Assembly: GCA_016786845.1 (NCBI GenBank)
Contig: JAEUVB010000001.1
Location: 1 to 46,146, forward strand
Reading direction: 5' to 3'
DNA: 46,146 bases
From: Chitinophagaceae bacterium
GTDB taxonomy: Bacteria; Bacteroidota; Bacteroidia; Chitinophagales; Chitinophagaceae
The number at the start of each line of letters is the position of its first letter. Position 1 is the first letter of the stretch. Below the pieces are notes generated by a model. It searched no databases, was not told the origin of the DNA, and saw only the letters and a program-made list of their open reading frames with translations. This document shows, one piece after another, positions 36,101 to 44,504 of this stretch. The position numbers and the translations under genes are program-made.

Positions 36101-36182
36101 CCTCTTTAGTCATCATATACACGGTACAGGCAATCAGACAAACAGCCCAGCCAATGATATTATTGAGTTTTTTGAAATCCAT
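33150..36182 (-). CDS. DUF2723 membrane glycosyltransferase (GT117/TMEM260-like)
   Basis: A 1010-residue integral membrane protein. The N-terminal half has about ten or more hydrophobic segments and the family start [20 protein letters not shown] with the acidic pair in the first extracytoplasmic loop, followed by [16 protein letters not shown]. The C-terminal 400 residues are a soluble region ([39 protein letters not shown]) with TPR-like helices. The family is related to protein O-mannosyltransferase TMEM260 and is thought to start protein O-glycosylation in Bacteroidota; that role is by homology. It is the first gene of the run with the biotin carrier and DUF4476, under its own complete promoter. 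Confidence 0.88.
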   Translation of the reverse strand: [1010 protein letters not shown]

Positions 36183-36202
36183 AGATGTTCTTGTTAAGGT
36201 AG

Positions 36203-36234
36203 CAAATATAAAAAATGAAAAATAAGTATGGCAA
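36203..36234 (-). promoter_or_regulatory. Promoter of the DUF2723 operon
   Basis: On the minus strand TTG (36232-36234), 21 bp, TATATTTG (36203-36210). The -7 box ends 20 nt before the ATG at 36182, giving a leader of about 15 nt. Confidence 0.78.
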
Positions 36235-36277
36235 TTAGTTTGCCGTTAAATAAAAACCAAGGAATACCGTATCAATA

Positions 36278-36694
36278 CTAGTCAATTGTAGCGATACACT
36301 TGAGTTCTATGGCAATAGGGGTAGGCAGACTATTAATTTCTACCGTCGTGCGACAAGGTTGAGCCTCTTTGAAGTACTCAGCATACAATTTATTATAGGT
36401 ATGGAAATCCCGTTTCATATGCACCAGAAATACCGTTACATCCACCAGATTCTCCCATTTACTGCCGCTTTCCTCTAAAACAATCTTCACATTATCAAAT
36501 ACACTTTTACATTGCTCGGCAAAATCAAACTCCAGAAAATTCCCGTTCTTATCTAATTTAAGTCCCGGAATCTCGTCGGTACCGGGTTTGCGGGGACCAA
36601 TACCGGATAAAAACAGCAAATTGCCCACCCTGCGGGCATGTGGATATGCACCTACAGGCTGTGGTGCTTTGGAGGTTGAAATTATATCGCTCAT
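36278..36694 (-). CDS. RidA-family protein (2-aminomuconate deaminase-like)
   Basis: A 138-residue trimer-type protein of the RidA/YjgF family. Visible family blocks are NLLFLSGIGPRKPGT, VDVTVFLVHMKRDFHTYN, YAEYF and PCRTTVEINSLPTPIAIELK with the conserved arginine. RidA proteins hydrolyse reactive enamines/imines. The SGxxPRxPGT block is closer to 2-aminomuconate deaminases of the kynurenine/3-hydroxyanthranilate route than to classical RidA, which would fit the kmo gene 34 kb away; this assignment is tentative. It is monocistronic, with a near -7 box TACATTTA 10-17 nt before the ATG. Confidence 0.85.
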   Translation of the reverse strand: MSDIISTSKAPQPVGAYPHARRVGNLLFLSGIGPRKPGTDEIPGLKLDKNGNFLEFDFAEQCKSVFDNVKIVLEESGSKWENLVDVTVFLVHMKRDFHTYNKLYAEYFKEAQPCRTTVEINSLPTPIAIELKCIATID

Positions 36695-36721
36695 GAGAAT
36701 AAATTAGTGGGTAAATGTAAT

Positions 36722-36751
36722 AAAAAAATCCTGCCACATGGACAGGATTTT
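36722..36751 (-). terminator. Terminator after the 36771 gene
   Basis: On the minus strand AAAATCCTG and CAGGATTTT form a 9-bp stem, with CCA/TGG able to extend it, followed by a T run, 20 bases after the stop codon of the T9SS cargo gene. It separates that gene from RidA. Confidence 0.9.
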
Positions 36752-36770
36752 ATAGGAATTAGGGGTTCAA

Positions 36771-37658
36771 TTAATGTTGAATTTGCAACTTGCCGCTTAC
36801 ATTGTTGATACCATCACTTAAGGTATAAACATATAATCCCGAATTCAACAAGTTAGCTTGTACAGGAATATAGTTGACACCATTGGTCGCTTTCACCGTT
36901 TGACGCCAAACTTGTTCGCCCAGTAAATTAACGATGGTCAATGTGTAGTTATGTGTATTGGCACTTTGAAAAGCAATACGGGTTGATTGGTCAGCAGGGT
37001 TTGGTATACCACCAATCAGATCGAAGCCGTAGTTGGTCAGATTGCTCACAGTGGTTGGCCAGCAAGGCTGAGCAACGACATTGATGGAATAATAGCCAAT
37101 GCTCGTGAGTGTATCTGTTTTACGACCGGGATAAAAGGCAGGGATCAACGCATCCAATGCAGAACCTACATTGATATCATGGATATTGCTGGTATATACT
37201 CTTAAACCTATGGTCAATGGTAAAACCGCGGCCGGTGTGCCAACCGGAATATTTCCACTAATCTTTACACAGGCCAATGAATCGCCCGGTATAGACAATC
37301 GGGTATAATTGCTTTTAGGCGAACCTGCTCCTGCGGGTGGCAAAGTACCCGGTACACTCTCTACCGTCAGATAAGAAGGCATACCTAATATATTCGCATC
37401 AACGACAAATGAATCAATATTCGCCGTTAATGTTCCTGAAATTGGTGTGGTAATGGTAATGATGGTATCCTTGGCCGCTTTGATGTAAAGGATTTGTTCG
37501 TAATAGGTACCAACGCATCCATTTGCAAAATTGGCCGCGCTATCCGGTATAATGTAGGCATTTTTAGGTGAGGTGAGGGTGCCCGGTACGCAGACTGATT
37601 GCGCAAAAGAAGGGGCTGCCGCCGCAAGGGTCAGCAAAGAGAATATCAGTTTTTTCAT
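36771..37658 (-). CDS. Secreted protein with type A T9SS sorting domain
   Basis: A 295-residue protein with signal peptide MKKLIFSLLTLAAAAPSFAQ, a beta-sandwich-like middle of about 190 residues (TIITITTPISGTLTANIDSF, LPLTIGLRVYTSN) and a C-terminal sorting domain (IPNPADQSTRIAF, LTIVNLLGEQVW, LNSGLYVYTLSDG, GKLQIQ). No enzymatic motif is recognised; the fold suggests a surface or adhesion protein exported through the T9SS. An ATG at 37700 adds 14 residues before the signal peptide and is rejected. It is divergent from the TonB-dependent receptor gene with 54 bp between starts; both have near-consensus -7 boxes (TACCTTTA on minus, TATTTTTC on plus). Confidence 0.83.
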   Translation of the reverse strand: MKKLIFSLLTLAAAAPSFAQSVCVPGTLTSPKNAYIIPDSAANFANGCVGTYYEQILYIKAAKDTIITITTPISGTLTANIDSFVVDANILGMPSYLTVESVPGTLPPAGAGSPKSNYTRLSIPGDSLACVKISGNIPVGTPAAVLPLTIGLRVYTSNIHDINVGSALDALIPAFYPGRKTDTLTSIGYYSINVVAQPCWPTTVSNLTNYGFDLIGGIPNPADQSTRIAFQSANTHNYTLTIVNLLGEQVWRQTVKATNGVNYIPVQANLLNSGLYVYTLSDGINNVSGKLQIQH

Positions 37659-37712
37659 AAAAAAGTTTTGATAAAGGTAATCTTTTCTTATTTTTCTCAA
37701 AATTAATCGCGC

Positions 37713-40052
37713 ATGAAAATCCTGACCGGACTGTTTTTCTTATTTATCACGATCTATACATACGGGCAGGAAAGCCAAATTAATGGAATCATCAGAGACA
37801 GTCTTAATCAGGATTTACTAACAGGAGTTACGGTTTCTGCTTCCAGTAAAATAGGTACACGCAGTGGAAGCAGCGGTGAGTATAAATTAAAACTCAAGCC
37901 GGGCAGCTATACCCTTACATTTTCCTATACAGGATATACGCCCCGAACGGAAACCGTTACCTTGAAAGACAATGAAAATAAACAACTCGATGTAGTGTTG
38001 AACGCCAAAACCCGGGAGCTCAAACTCATCACCGTCAGTGGTAGCCGATTTGAAAAACGGGCCGCCGAAGAAATTGTCAGTATTGAAGTGATCAAGCCTT
38101 CCCAAATTTTGAATATGGGAAATAATGCCATGGATGATGCCCTGGGTCGTGTACCGGGTGTGGATGTGGTCGAAAATCAGGTCAATATTCGCGGCGGTTC
38201 GGGATGGAGCTATGGCGCGGGTAGCCGGGTATTGGTGATGGTGGATGATATGCCCATGCTCACCGCGGATGCCGGCGATGCGAAATGGGATTTTCTCCCT
38301 TTGGAAAATTGCGAACAAGTTGAAATTATTAAAGGGGCATCCTCAGCGCTCTACGGATCTTCCGCTTTGAATGGGGTCATTAATTTTCGCACAGGTTTCG
38401 CTCGGAACAAACCACGTACCAAGGTCATGATTTACAACGGTATGTATGGAAATCCAAAAGACAAGAGCTGGAAATGGTGGAATAAGCAACAACCCGGTTT
38501 TAACGGTGGTTACTTTATGCATTCGCAAAAATTCGGACAGCTCGATATGGTGCTCGGATCGGCTTGGTTTAGTGAAGATTCTTACCTGCAAGGTGATCTC
38601 AACCGTCGCGCCAGAGTCAACCTCAATTTGCGCTATCGTTCCAAAAAGCACGAAGGCTTGGTTGCAGGGATTAATGGAAATGTTCAACTCAATAAAAGCC
38701 AGACCTTTTTCTTCTGGCAACCCGATAGTAATGGAACCAAGTTTTATCAACCGTTCGGCGGGCTCGAAGATTCTTCAACAACCGTCAATAAAAATCAGGG
38801 CCAACGCATGAATATCGATCCGTATATTCTGTACATGACGCGTGGCGGCGCCCGGCATACCTTGCGTACCCGCTGGTTTCGCAGCCTGAATAAAATACCG
38901 GAGAAAAAACAATCATCCACCGCCGATACCTATTATGGAGAATATCAGTTTCAAAAGGCCTTCACGAGTGAGAATGTTTTTCTGAACAATCTGAATGTAA
39001 CCGCAGGGTTGGTAGGAAGTTATAGTCATGTGGTCGGAGAATTGTTTGGCACTCATGATGTCAGTAATGTAGCCCCTTATGTTCAGCTCGAAAAGAAAAT
39101 CAACAAGCTATGGACCTCCCTCGGTGCTCGTTATGAAGTGAATATGCTCGATACGTATAAAGTAGAACGCCGTCCGGTATTTCGTGCAGGTGTCAATTAT
39201 GAATTGGATCAGGCTACATTTCTTCGGGCTTCTTTCGGACAAGGGTATCGCTATCCGTCGATTGCCGAACGTTTCGTGAGCACCAATTTCGGCGCCTCCC
39301 GGGTCTTCCCGAATCCCGGCCTCAAATCCGAAACGGGGTGGACCGCCGAAGTGGGCATTAAGCAAGGATATAAAATTGGTTCATGGATGGGCTTCATCGA
39401 TCTGGCCGGATTCTGGACCGAATTCCAAAATATGATGGAATTTAATTTCGGACTTTTTCTGCCTAGCGATACCACCAGCAATCCTCTGGATTATTTAGGT
39501 TTCAAATCCATCAATGTGGGCAGCACACGCATCAACGGACTTGATCTGTCAGTGATGGGTATGGGTAAAATCGGTCGTATCGATTCGAGAGTCATACTCG
39601 GATATACCTATATGAATCCCATCCTCCTGAATCCCGATTCCGCCATCATTGTGAATGTAAGCGGCCCGACCAATACCCTCAAATATCGTTACCGCCATAG
39701 TGTGAAATTTGATTTCGAGAATACTTATCAACGAGTCACCATCGGTACCACCATTTTGTACAACTCCTTTATGCAGAATGTCGATGAGGTGTTTCAAAAC
39801 TCCAAGCCCAACGAGAATATATTCGGACAACTTTTCCAGGCGGGTACCGGCATTCCGGGCACTGTAGATGAATTCAGAAAAAAATATAATAAGGGTACTT
39901 TCCTGTGGGATATTCGGGCCTCGGTAAATTTAAGCAAGCAAGTGAAACTCGCTTTGGTGGCTAAAAATATATTAAATACAGTGTATGCCGAACGTCCCGC
40001 TATTTTGGGCGCACCGAGAAATTTCACATTGCAATTGGCGGTGGATTTGTGA
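37713..40052 (+). CDS. TonB-dependent receptor
   Basis: Outer-membrane active transporter of 779 residues. Signal peptide (to about residue 19), a carboxypeptidase-regulatory-like domain (about 22-100; INGIIRDSLNQDLLTGVTVS), a plug domain (about 110-225) with NVRG-like VNIRGGSGW, VLVMVDDMPML and IIKGASSALYGSSALNGVIN, then the 22-strand-type barrel ending FTLQLAVDL. The cargo is unknown; the size and plug resemble heme, cobalamin or siderophore receptors, so it is a possible partner of the HmuY-like lipoprotein at 26470, though 10 kb apart. No SusD gene follows, so it is not a SusCD glycan importer. Confidence 0.9.
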   Translation: MKILTGLFFLFITIYTYGQESQINGIIRDSLNQDLLTGVTVSASSKIGTRSGSSGEYKLKLKPGSYTLTFSYTGYTPRTETVTLKDNENKQLDVVLNAKTRELKLITVSGSRFEKRAAEEIVSIEVIKPSQILNMGNNAMDDALGRVPGVDVVENQVNIRGGSGWSYGAGSRVLVMVDDMPMLTADAGDAKWDFLPLENCEQVEIIKGASSALYGSSALNGVINFRTGFARNKPRTKVMIYNGMYGNPKDKSWKWWNKQQPGFNGGYFMHSQKFGQLDMVLGSAWFSEDSYLQGDLNRRARVNLNLRYRSKKHEGLVAGINGNVQLNKSQTFFFWQPDSNGTKFYQPFGGLEDSSTTVNKNQGQRMNIDPYILYMTRGGARHTLRTRWFRSLNKIPEKKQSSTADTYYGEYQFQKAFTSENVFLNNLNVTAGLVGSYSHVVGELFGTHDVSNVAPYVQLEKKINKLWTSLGARYEVNMLDTYKVERRPVFRAGVNYELDQATFLRASFGQGYRYPSIAERFVSTNFGASRVFPNPGLKSETGWTAEVGIKQGYKIGSWMGFIDLAGFWTEFQNMMEFNFGLFLPSDTTSNPLDYLGFKSINVGSTRINGLDLSVMGMGKIGRIDSRVILGYTYMNPILLNPDSAIIVNVSGPTNTLKYRYRHSVKFDFENTYQRVTIGTTILYNSFMQNVDEVFQNSKPNENIFGQLFQAGTGIPGTVDEFRKKYNKGTFLWDIRASVNLSKQVKLALVAKNILNTVYAERPAILGAPRNFTLQLAVDL

Positions 40053-40263
40053 TCCTGAGAATGGTCATCAGCAAACAGCATCTGTACAGAAATTGGTTTT
40101 AAATAAAATCATCCTATTGAGTTTACATATTTTCAGGATATGTATTTTCCTTATTTCAATTCCTGAATGTATTTAGTAAAATCGGCATACGATTAAACAT
40201 AACAATGTTCCGGTAGCCATGGAATCATCATTAACCCGGATGATATTATTGATGGGCTTATCA

Positions 40264-41592
40264 TTAATTCGCTGCCATATCGTAAATCGTACTTTCCAAA
40301 TCTTTATTTTCTAACTCCGTCACTTTCTCAATCTGGGTATTGATTTTTAGGAATTGCAACAAGATCCAAATCACGACAAACATGATGGCAAACGCAAGTA
40401 TGGTTATTTGCCAACTGAAGTTTTCTTTAATGGGTCCTATTAATGCAGCCAATGAAATTTGACCCAAATTGGCAATAGTCATGTATAACGTAAACTGACT
40501 CGCTGATACTTTTTTCCAACAGCACTGCATGGCGATGGCAAAGATGCAAATACTGGTAATGGTAAAAAGTATATTATAAATGATCATGAAGGAATATATA
40601 AAATTTGTATTGGCCCATTGTTGTTTGAAAAAGGCAAAGCAGGTTGCCAAAATAATTGTACAGAAGAAATAGACATTCAGCATTCTTTTTTTACCATAGC
40701 GTTCGATTAAAATACCACCTATGATCATGCCGACGATGCCTCCTATGAGCTTGGCCGTTGCATAATACCCGGAGTATGTCACATTACTCCAGCCTAATTC
40801 TTTCACCGTAAATATGGGTAGCAAAGTCGATATGTATTTACTGGCACCTTGGCAAAGAAATAAGAGCAATGCTAACATCAAAGAATTGCGCAGTGTAAAT
40901 ACTTGGAATAAAGATTTAAATATCGAGGACCATTGATCCAATTGTAGTTGTTGGGTTTCTGTTGATGCTTGACCTTTACTCCATGGTGCTATTTTTTCGC
41001 CGGGCCGCTCTGTAGTCAATAAGGGAATGAGCATAATCATGCATATTATACATGCGAGGGTAAGGATGGATGTCGTATAATTATATTGACTGATCAGCCA
41101 ACTTCCCAAGGCGAGTGAAACGGACATACCTATCATTTTTGATCCCCACATAAAACCATTGGCACGGGCTTGCTGCGCTGTGGGTATTATATCTACCGCC
41201 ATACCATCTGTGGCCACATCTTGAAAGGCTCCAAAAAAAGAAACGCAAAATCCGGCAATCATCAGTTGGTTCAAGTTATGGAGTGGGTCCGGTACAGTAG
41301 CCAAATAAATACAGCTCAGAATTAATCCAAGTTGACCAAGGATGACCCAAGGCCTTTTTCGACCCATCGCCAAATAAGTGTATCGATCCATCATGGGTGC
41401 TACAATGAATTTAAAACTCCATGGTAAACCAACCGCAACAGCAAATCCTGCGATTTCTCCGGGCGTTTTTCCGTTCATGGCCATCCATGCAGGTATGCCA
41501 AATGCAAGCATACCTTCAGGAATACCTTGTGCAAAATACAAGGCAATGAAATTGAAATATCTTAGATAGGTATGGTTTGACAAGGATGACAT
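40264..41592 (-). CDS. AmpG/acetyl-CoA transporter-like MFS permease
   Basis: Inner-membrane transporter of 442 residues with about 12 hydrophobic segments. FNFIALYFAQGIPEGMLAF near the N-terminus and FQDVATDGMAVDIIP at about residues 123-137 match the AmpG/SLC33 branch of the major facilitator superfamily; GRKRPWVILG is the usual loop. AmpG imports anhydromuropeptides in peptidoglycan recycling, but relatives in Bacteroidota have unknown substrates, so the specificity is open. It stands alone; the 211 bp before it (40053-40263) hold no gene. Confidence 0.83.
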   Translation of the reverse strand: MSSLSNHTYLRYFNFIALYFAQGIPEGMLAFGIPAWMAMNGKTPGEIAGFAVAVGLPWSFKFIVAPMMDRYTYLAMGRKRPWVILGQLGLILSCIYLATVPDPLHNLNQLMIAGFCVSFFGAFQDVATDGMAVDIIPTAQQARANGFMWGSKMIGMSVSLALGSWLISQYNYTTSILTLACIICMIMLIPLLTTERPGEKIAPWSKGQASTETQQLQLDQWSSIFKSLFQVFTLRNSLMLALLLFLCQGASKYISTLLPIFTVKELGWSNVTYSGYYATAKLIGGIVGMIIGGILIERYGKKRMLNVYFFCTIILATCFAFFKQQWANTNFIYSFMIIYNILFTITSICIFAIAMQCCWKKVSASQFTLYMTIANLGQISLAALIGPIKENFSWQITILAFAIMFVVIWILLQFLKINTQIEKVTELENKDLESTIYDMAAN

Positions 41593-41885
41593 AGGAGCGT
41601 TTGTTTGGTGGACTTTATTTAAATTCCCGGAATGAATTCATAAAAGTGGGCCTTTCCCATTTAACCTCTAAGCTATACGAGATTGAGCTAAAGGAATAGA
41701 GAATAGGACATCGACTCCAATCAGTTGATTCTGGAAGTTGAAGATAGAAATAATATTCAGTAATTATTTTTTATATGCTTCCGGTTATTCAAACAAAAGC
41801 AAGAATCAACAATTTTCTGAGACCATGTTTTGAAGACGAATCTTGTATCCTTTTTTTCTGCTTCCTAAAAAAGGATCTAAAATGA
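41593..41885. other. Intergenic region with an AT-rich inverted repeat
   Basis: No gene seen. At 41847-41876, ATCCTTTTTT and AAAAAAGGAT form 10-bp arms about a 10-base loop, 10 bases after the stop of the minus-strand gene at 41886. It may act as a weak terminator for that gene, although it lacks the usual GC-rich stem. Confidence 0.45.
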
Positions 41886-43328
41886 TTACTCCAAAATAAA
41901 TTGACCTGCCCCTATTGGCTGATGACCGCTTTCGATTCTGTAAAAATAGATTCCGGGTTTTAATGTACTTCGATTTAAGGGCCCGGAGCTGAAGTGTGGA
42001 ATATATAACACGCGCTGTCCCATATAATTGTAGATGCTTAATGTATATTCTTTGTTGTGAGATGGTGTAATGGTAATATGAATGTGCTGATTCGCCGGAT
42101 TGGGAAATACTGTTATATTAGGCTTTTCATTTTGTGTCGTGAGAATACTGTTTGGTTCATGAATGCAATATTCGCTGTATTCCATCAGGTTGTTCAGTCC
42201 CCAACCACAATGTTTACCGTTTAAGTATATGGCAGAGTCTACATAATTGCAACTGAAGCCTGCACTGTCCGGCGAATGGATCACACCCAGAAAACCTTTC
42301 GACGTATTATGGGCCACATAGATCTTCTGATCGGGTGCCAATTTTAAACTATACAAACTGAGTGTAGTTGAAGTAAAAACATTGACCCTTGAATTCGCAA
42401 TGATACTGGAGTCATTGGAGGAAATATCATATTGAATAATCTTGCCACTGGTACTTGAACTCGGCAAAAGCCATTGACTGGCATACAGCATTTTACTATT
42501 GGCCGAAAAAGATAATCCATATAAACCACTGCCATTGCCAAGTCCGTCATAGCCCCCTAATTCGGGCAAGGTAATGAGGTTGCTGAGCTGACCGGTCAGA
42601 TTATTGAATTGAAATAATTCGATGTCGGGATGAACCATGGTCACTGATGCGATATGAGAACCATCAGGTGATGCTTTCAATTCTCCGATGGCATCTGCGG
42701 TAGAAGGATCGGCATGAATTTTTCCGATGGCTGATACCACAGGCGTAGTATTGATTCCCGTAGGCGTCAATAAAAAAGATAAATATTGATTAGAATTATA
42801 CTGATGACCGATGATCCAAATATCCGTTCCATTGGAATGTCGGATCGCAGTTATTTTTTCGGTCACCGGACCGGCATACATCTGACTGTCTTTAAAAACC
42901 ACACCACCTAATCCGGCATTCAGGGTCATGTCTACCAAATGATAGCGATAGCCTTGTCCGGAAAAACCTTGCACTTCGGATGTGATGATATAATACTGAG
43001 AATTGGAATTGGGTTTTTGCAGGATGAGGACTTGTGTGATGGTCTTGCCATTCGTGATCAAGCTTGAGTTGGGCATGGTATCATGATTTTTATCCCAAAT
43101 CCACTCTGAGTTGGTGTAGAACAATAATTGACCTGTAACCGGATCAGCAATTGAAGCACATCCTTCAAACCCATCGATCTTGCCATCGGTCAATACTGTA
43201 GGCAAGCATTCATTTCCAAAATTCAGGCCCGCGCCGTCATTGCCAAAATACCATACATGAGCTTGCTTTTGTGCATGGCAGAGTAAATTAATGAAGACGA
43301 AGCAGATAAGAGCGATATAGGGTTTCAT
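41886..43328 (-). CDS. Secreted beta-propeller-like protein with type A T9SS sorting domain
   Basis: A 480-residue protein with signal peptide (MKPYIALICFVFINLLCHAQ), a repeat region beginning HVWYFGNDGAGLNFG, a pattern found in large Bacteroidota surface proteins, with propeller-like blades (GELKASPDGSHIASVTM, YGLSFSANSKMLYASQW, LYSLKLAPDQKIYVAH), and a C-terminal sorting domain (VFPNPANQHIHITI, YTLSIYNYMGQRVLY, LKPGIYFYRIESG). It should be exported by the T9SS; function unknown. An ATG at 43391 lies 21 codons before the signal peptide and is rejected. A possible -7 box TAGATTTG lies at 43431-43438 on this strand. Confidence 0.82.
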   Translation of the reverse strand: MKPYIALICFVFINLLCHAQKQAHVWYFGNDGAGLNFGNECLPTVLTDGKIDGFEGCASIADPVTGQLLFYTNSEWIWDKNHDTMPNSSLITNGKTITQVLILQKPNSNSQYYIITSEVQGFSGQGYRYHLVDMTLNAGLGGVVFKDSQMYAGPVTEKITAIRHSNGTDIWIIGHQYNSNQYLSFLLTPTGINTTPVVSAIGKIHADPSTADAIGELKASPDGSHIASVTMVHPDIELFQFNNLTGQLSNLITLPELGGYDGLGNGSGLYGLSFSANSKMLYASQWLLPSSSTSGKIIQYDISSNDSSIIANSRVNVFTSTTLSLYSLKLAPDQKIYVAHNTSKGFLGVIHSPDSAGFSCNYVDSAIYLNGKHCGWGLNNLMEYSEYCIHEPNSILTTQNEKPNITVFPNPANQHIHITITPSHNKEYTLSIYNYMGQRVLYIPHFSSGPLNRSTLKPGIYFYRIESGHQPIGAGQFILE

Positions 43329-43533
43329 GATTTTTTTATTGGGTATCAAGGTTTTACTAAATGGCTTTGGCGAATGGTCGTGGGAAGGCAATGTCCGAGG
43401 CTTTCATTTCAAGGGATAAGGTTAGTTTCACAAATCTAATCTAAATCGCCATAGGAGAAAAATCAATGGATGGACCTGTACAAGACTTGGCCATCAATTC
43501 TAAACACATAAATCGCTTAGATTCCTCGGAGGT

Positions 43534-44442
43534 CTATTCGATGATCGTTATTCCATCCAACTTTGCACCATTGTTTTTCAAAAATGCATAAGTGATCTTG
43601 TCTACCTGACAATCGATAAATTCTACACGATTTAATTTTCGGTTGTCTTTAAAGAATGAATTGAGCAGGGTGGCCTGTTGAAATTTCACGATTTTAAAAG
43701 AACAATTTTCAAAGGCGCAATGTTCCATTTTTCCCTCAAAGGTGATATTTGAAAGTCCGGTATTTTTAAATGAAGTATGCTTCCAAATGGCTTGATGAAT
43801 ACTATTTTTTTCAAAATTACTATTTACAAATTCTGCACCTGAAAAATCTGCTTCACTGAAATCACATTGATGGATTTCTGTTTGCGAAAAATGAAGATCG
43901 ATGAGTGAGCAGTGAATAAATTGGCATTTAGAAATTTCAGTAGATAGAATTTTACTGTTCCTCATATCAGAATTTGAAAAGTCGCAATACGAAATATCAT
44001 TTCCTTTGAAGGTCAGACCTGATAAATCGGTTTTTAAAAACTGACAATTCTTAATCATAGAGGCACTGAATTCATCTTTCAAATCTTTCAGGCCTGAAAA
44101 ATCAGCGTCCACCCAATTTCCTTTCGACATGTACCAATTCCAATCCTGTCGTTTTTTAGGAGAAGGGTTTATGGGTTCTGAAATGGGAATGGCCAATGAT
44201 TCAGGTTCCGCAGGCATGACCCCGTTAGCGGGAAAGCTTTCTGAAAAATAGTTGAGGTCTACCTCCAGAATTTCAGCGAGGCGATTCAACGTGGTGATGT
44301 CGGGCATAGATTCGCCCCTTTCCCATTTACCTACGGCCTGTGGACTAATGGATACTTGCTGGGCGAGCATGGCTTGCGAAAGATTTATTTTCTTTCTGGC
44401 TATGGCAATTTTTTGGCCAAGGGATGTTGAGGGGAGCATCAT
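43534..44442 (-). CDS. HTH (XRE) regulator fused to pentapeptide-like repeats
   Basis: A 302-residue protein. Residues about 8-66 are a Cro/C1-type helix-turn-helix (LGQKIAIARKKINLSQAMLA, SPQAVGKWERGESMPD). After a Pro-rich linker, residues about 110-290 are imperfect five-residue repeats of the A(D/N)LxF type (DADFSGL, TDLSGLTF, YCDFSNSDM, QCDFSEADFSGAEFVNSNF), which fold as a right-handed quadrilateral helix; many pentapeptide proteins mimic DNA shape. The repeats are irregular and rich in Cys and Phe. It is probably a DNA-binding regulator; the role of the repeat domain is unknown. It has a complete promoter and a palindrome upstream, suggesting possible self-regulation. Confidence 0.85.
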   Translation of the reverse strand: MMLPSTSLGQKIAIARKKINLSQAMLAQQVSISPQAVGKWERGESMPDITTLNRLAEILEVDLNYFSESFPANGVMPAEPESLAIPISEPINPSPKKRQDWNWYMSKGNWVDADFSGLKDLKDEFSASMIKNCQFLKTDLSGLTFKGNDISYCDFSNSDMRNSKILSTEISKCQFIHCSLIDLHFSQTEIHQCDFSEADFSGAEFVNSNFEKNSIHQAIWKHTSFKNTGLSNITFEGKMEHCAFENCSFKIVKFQQATLLNSFFKDNRKLNRVEFIDCQVDKITYAFLKNNGAKLDGITIIE

Positions 44443-44464
44443 ACATTTTTGTTTTTTGAAGTCA

Positions 44465-44497
44465 CAAAGTTATTTTCTTACCCATACCTTTTGCAAA
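44465..44497 (-). promoter_or_regulatory. Promoter of the HTH-pentapeptide gene
   Basis: On the minus strand TTTG (44494-44497), 21 bp, TAACTTTG (44465-44472). The -7 box ends 22 nt before the ATG at 44442. Confidence 0.75.
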
Positions 44498-44504
44498 TTA
44501 TATC

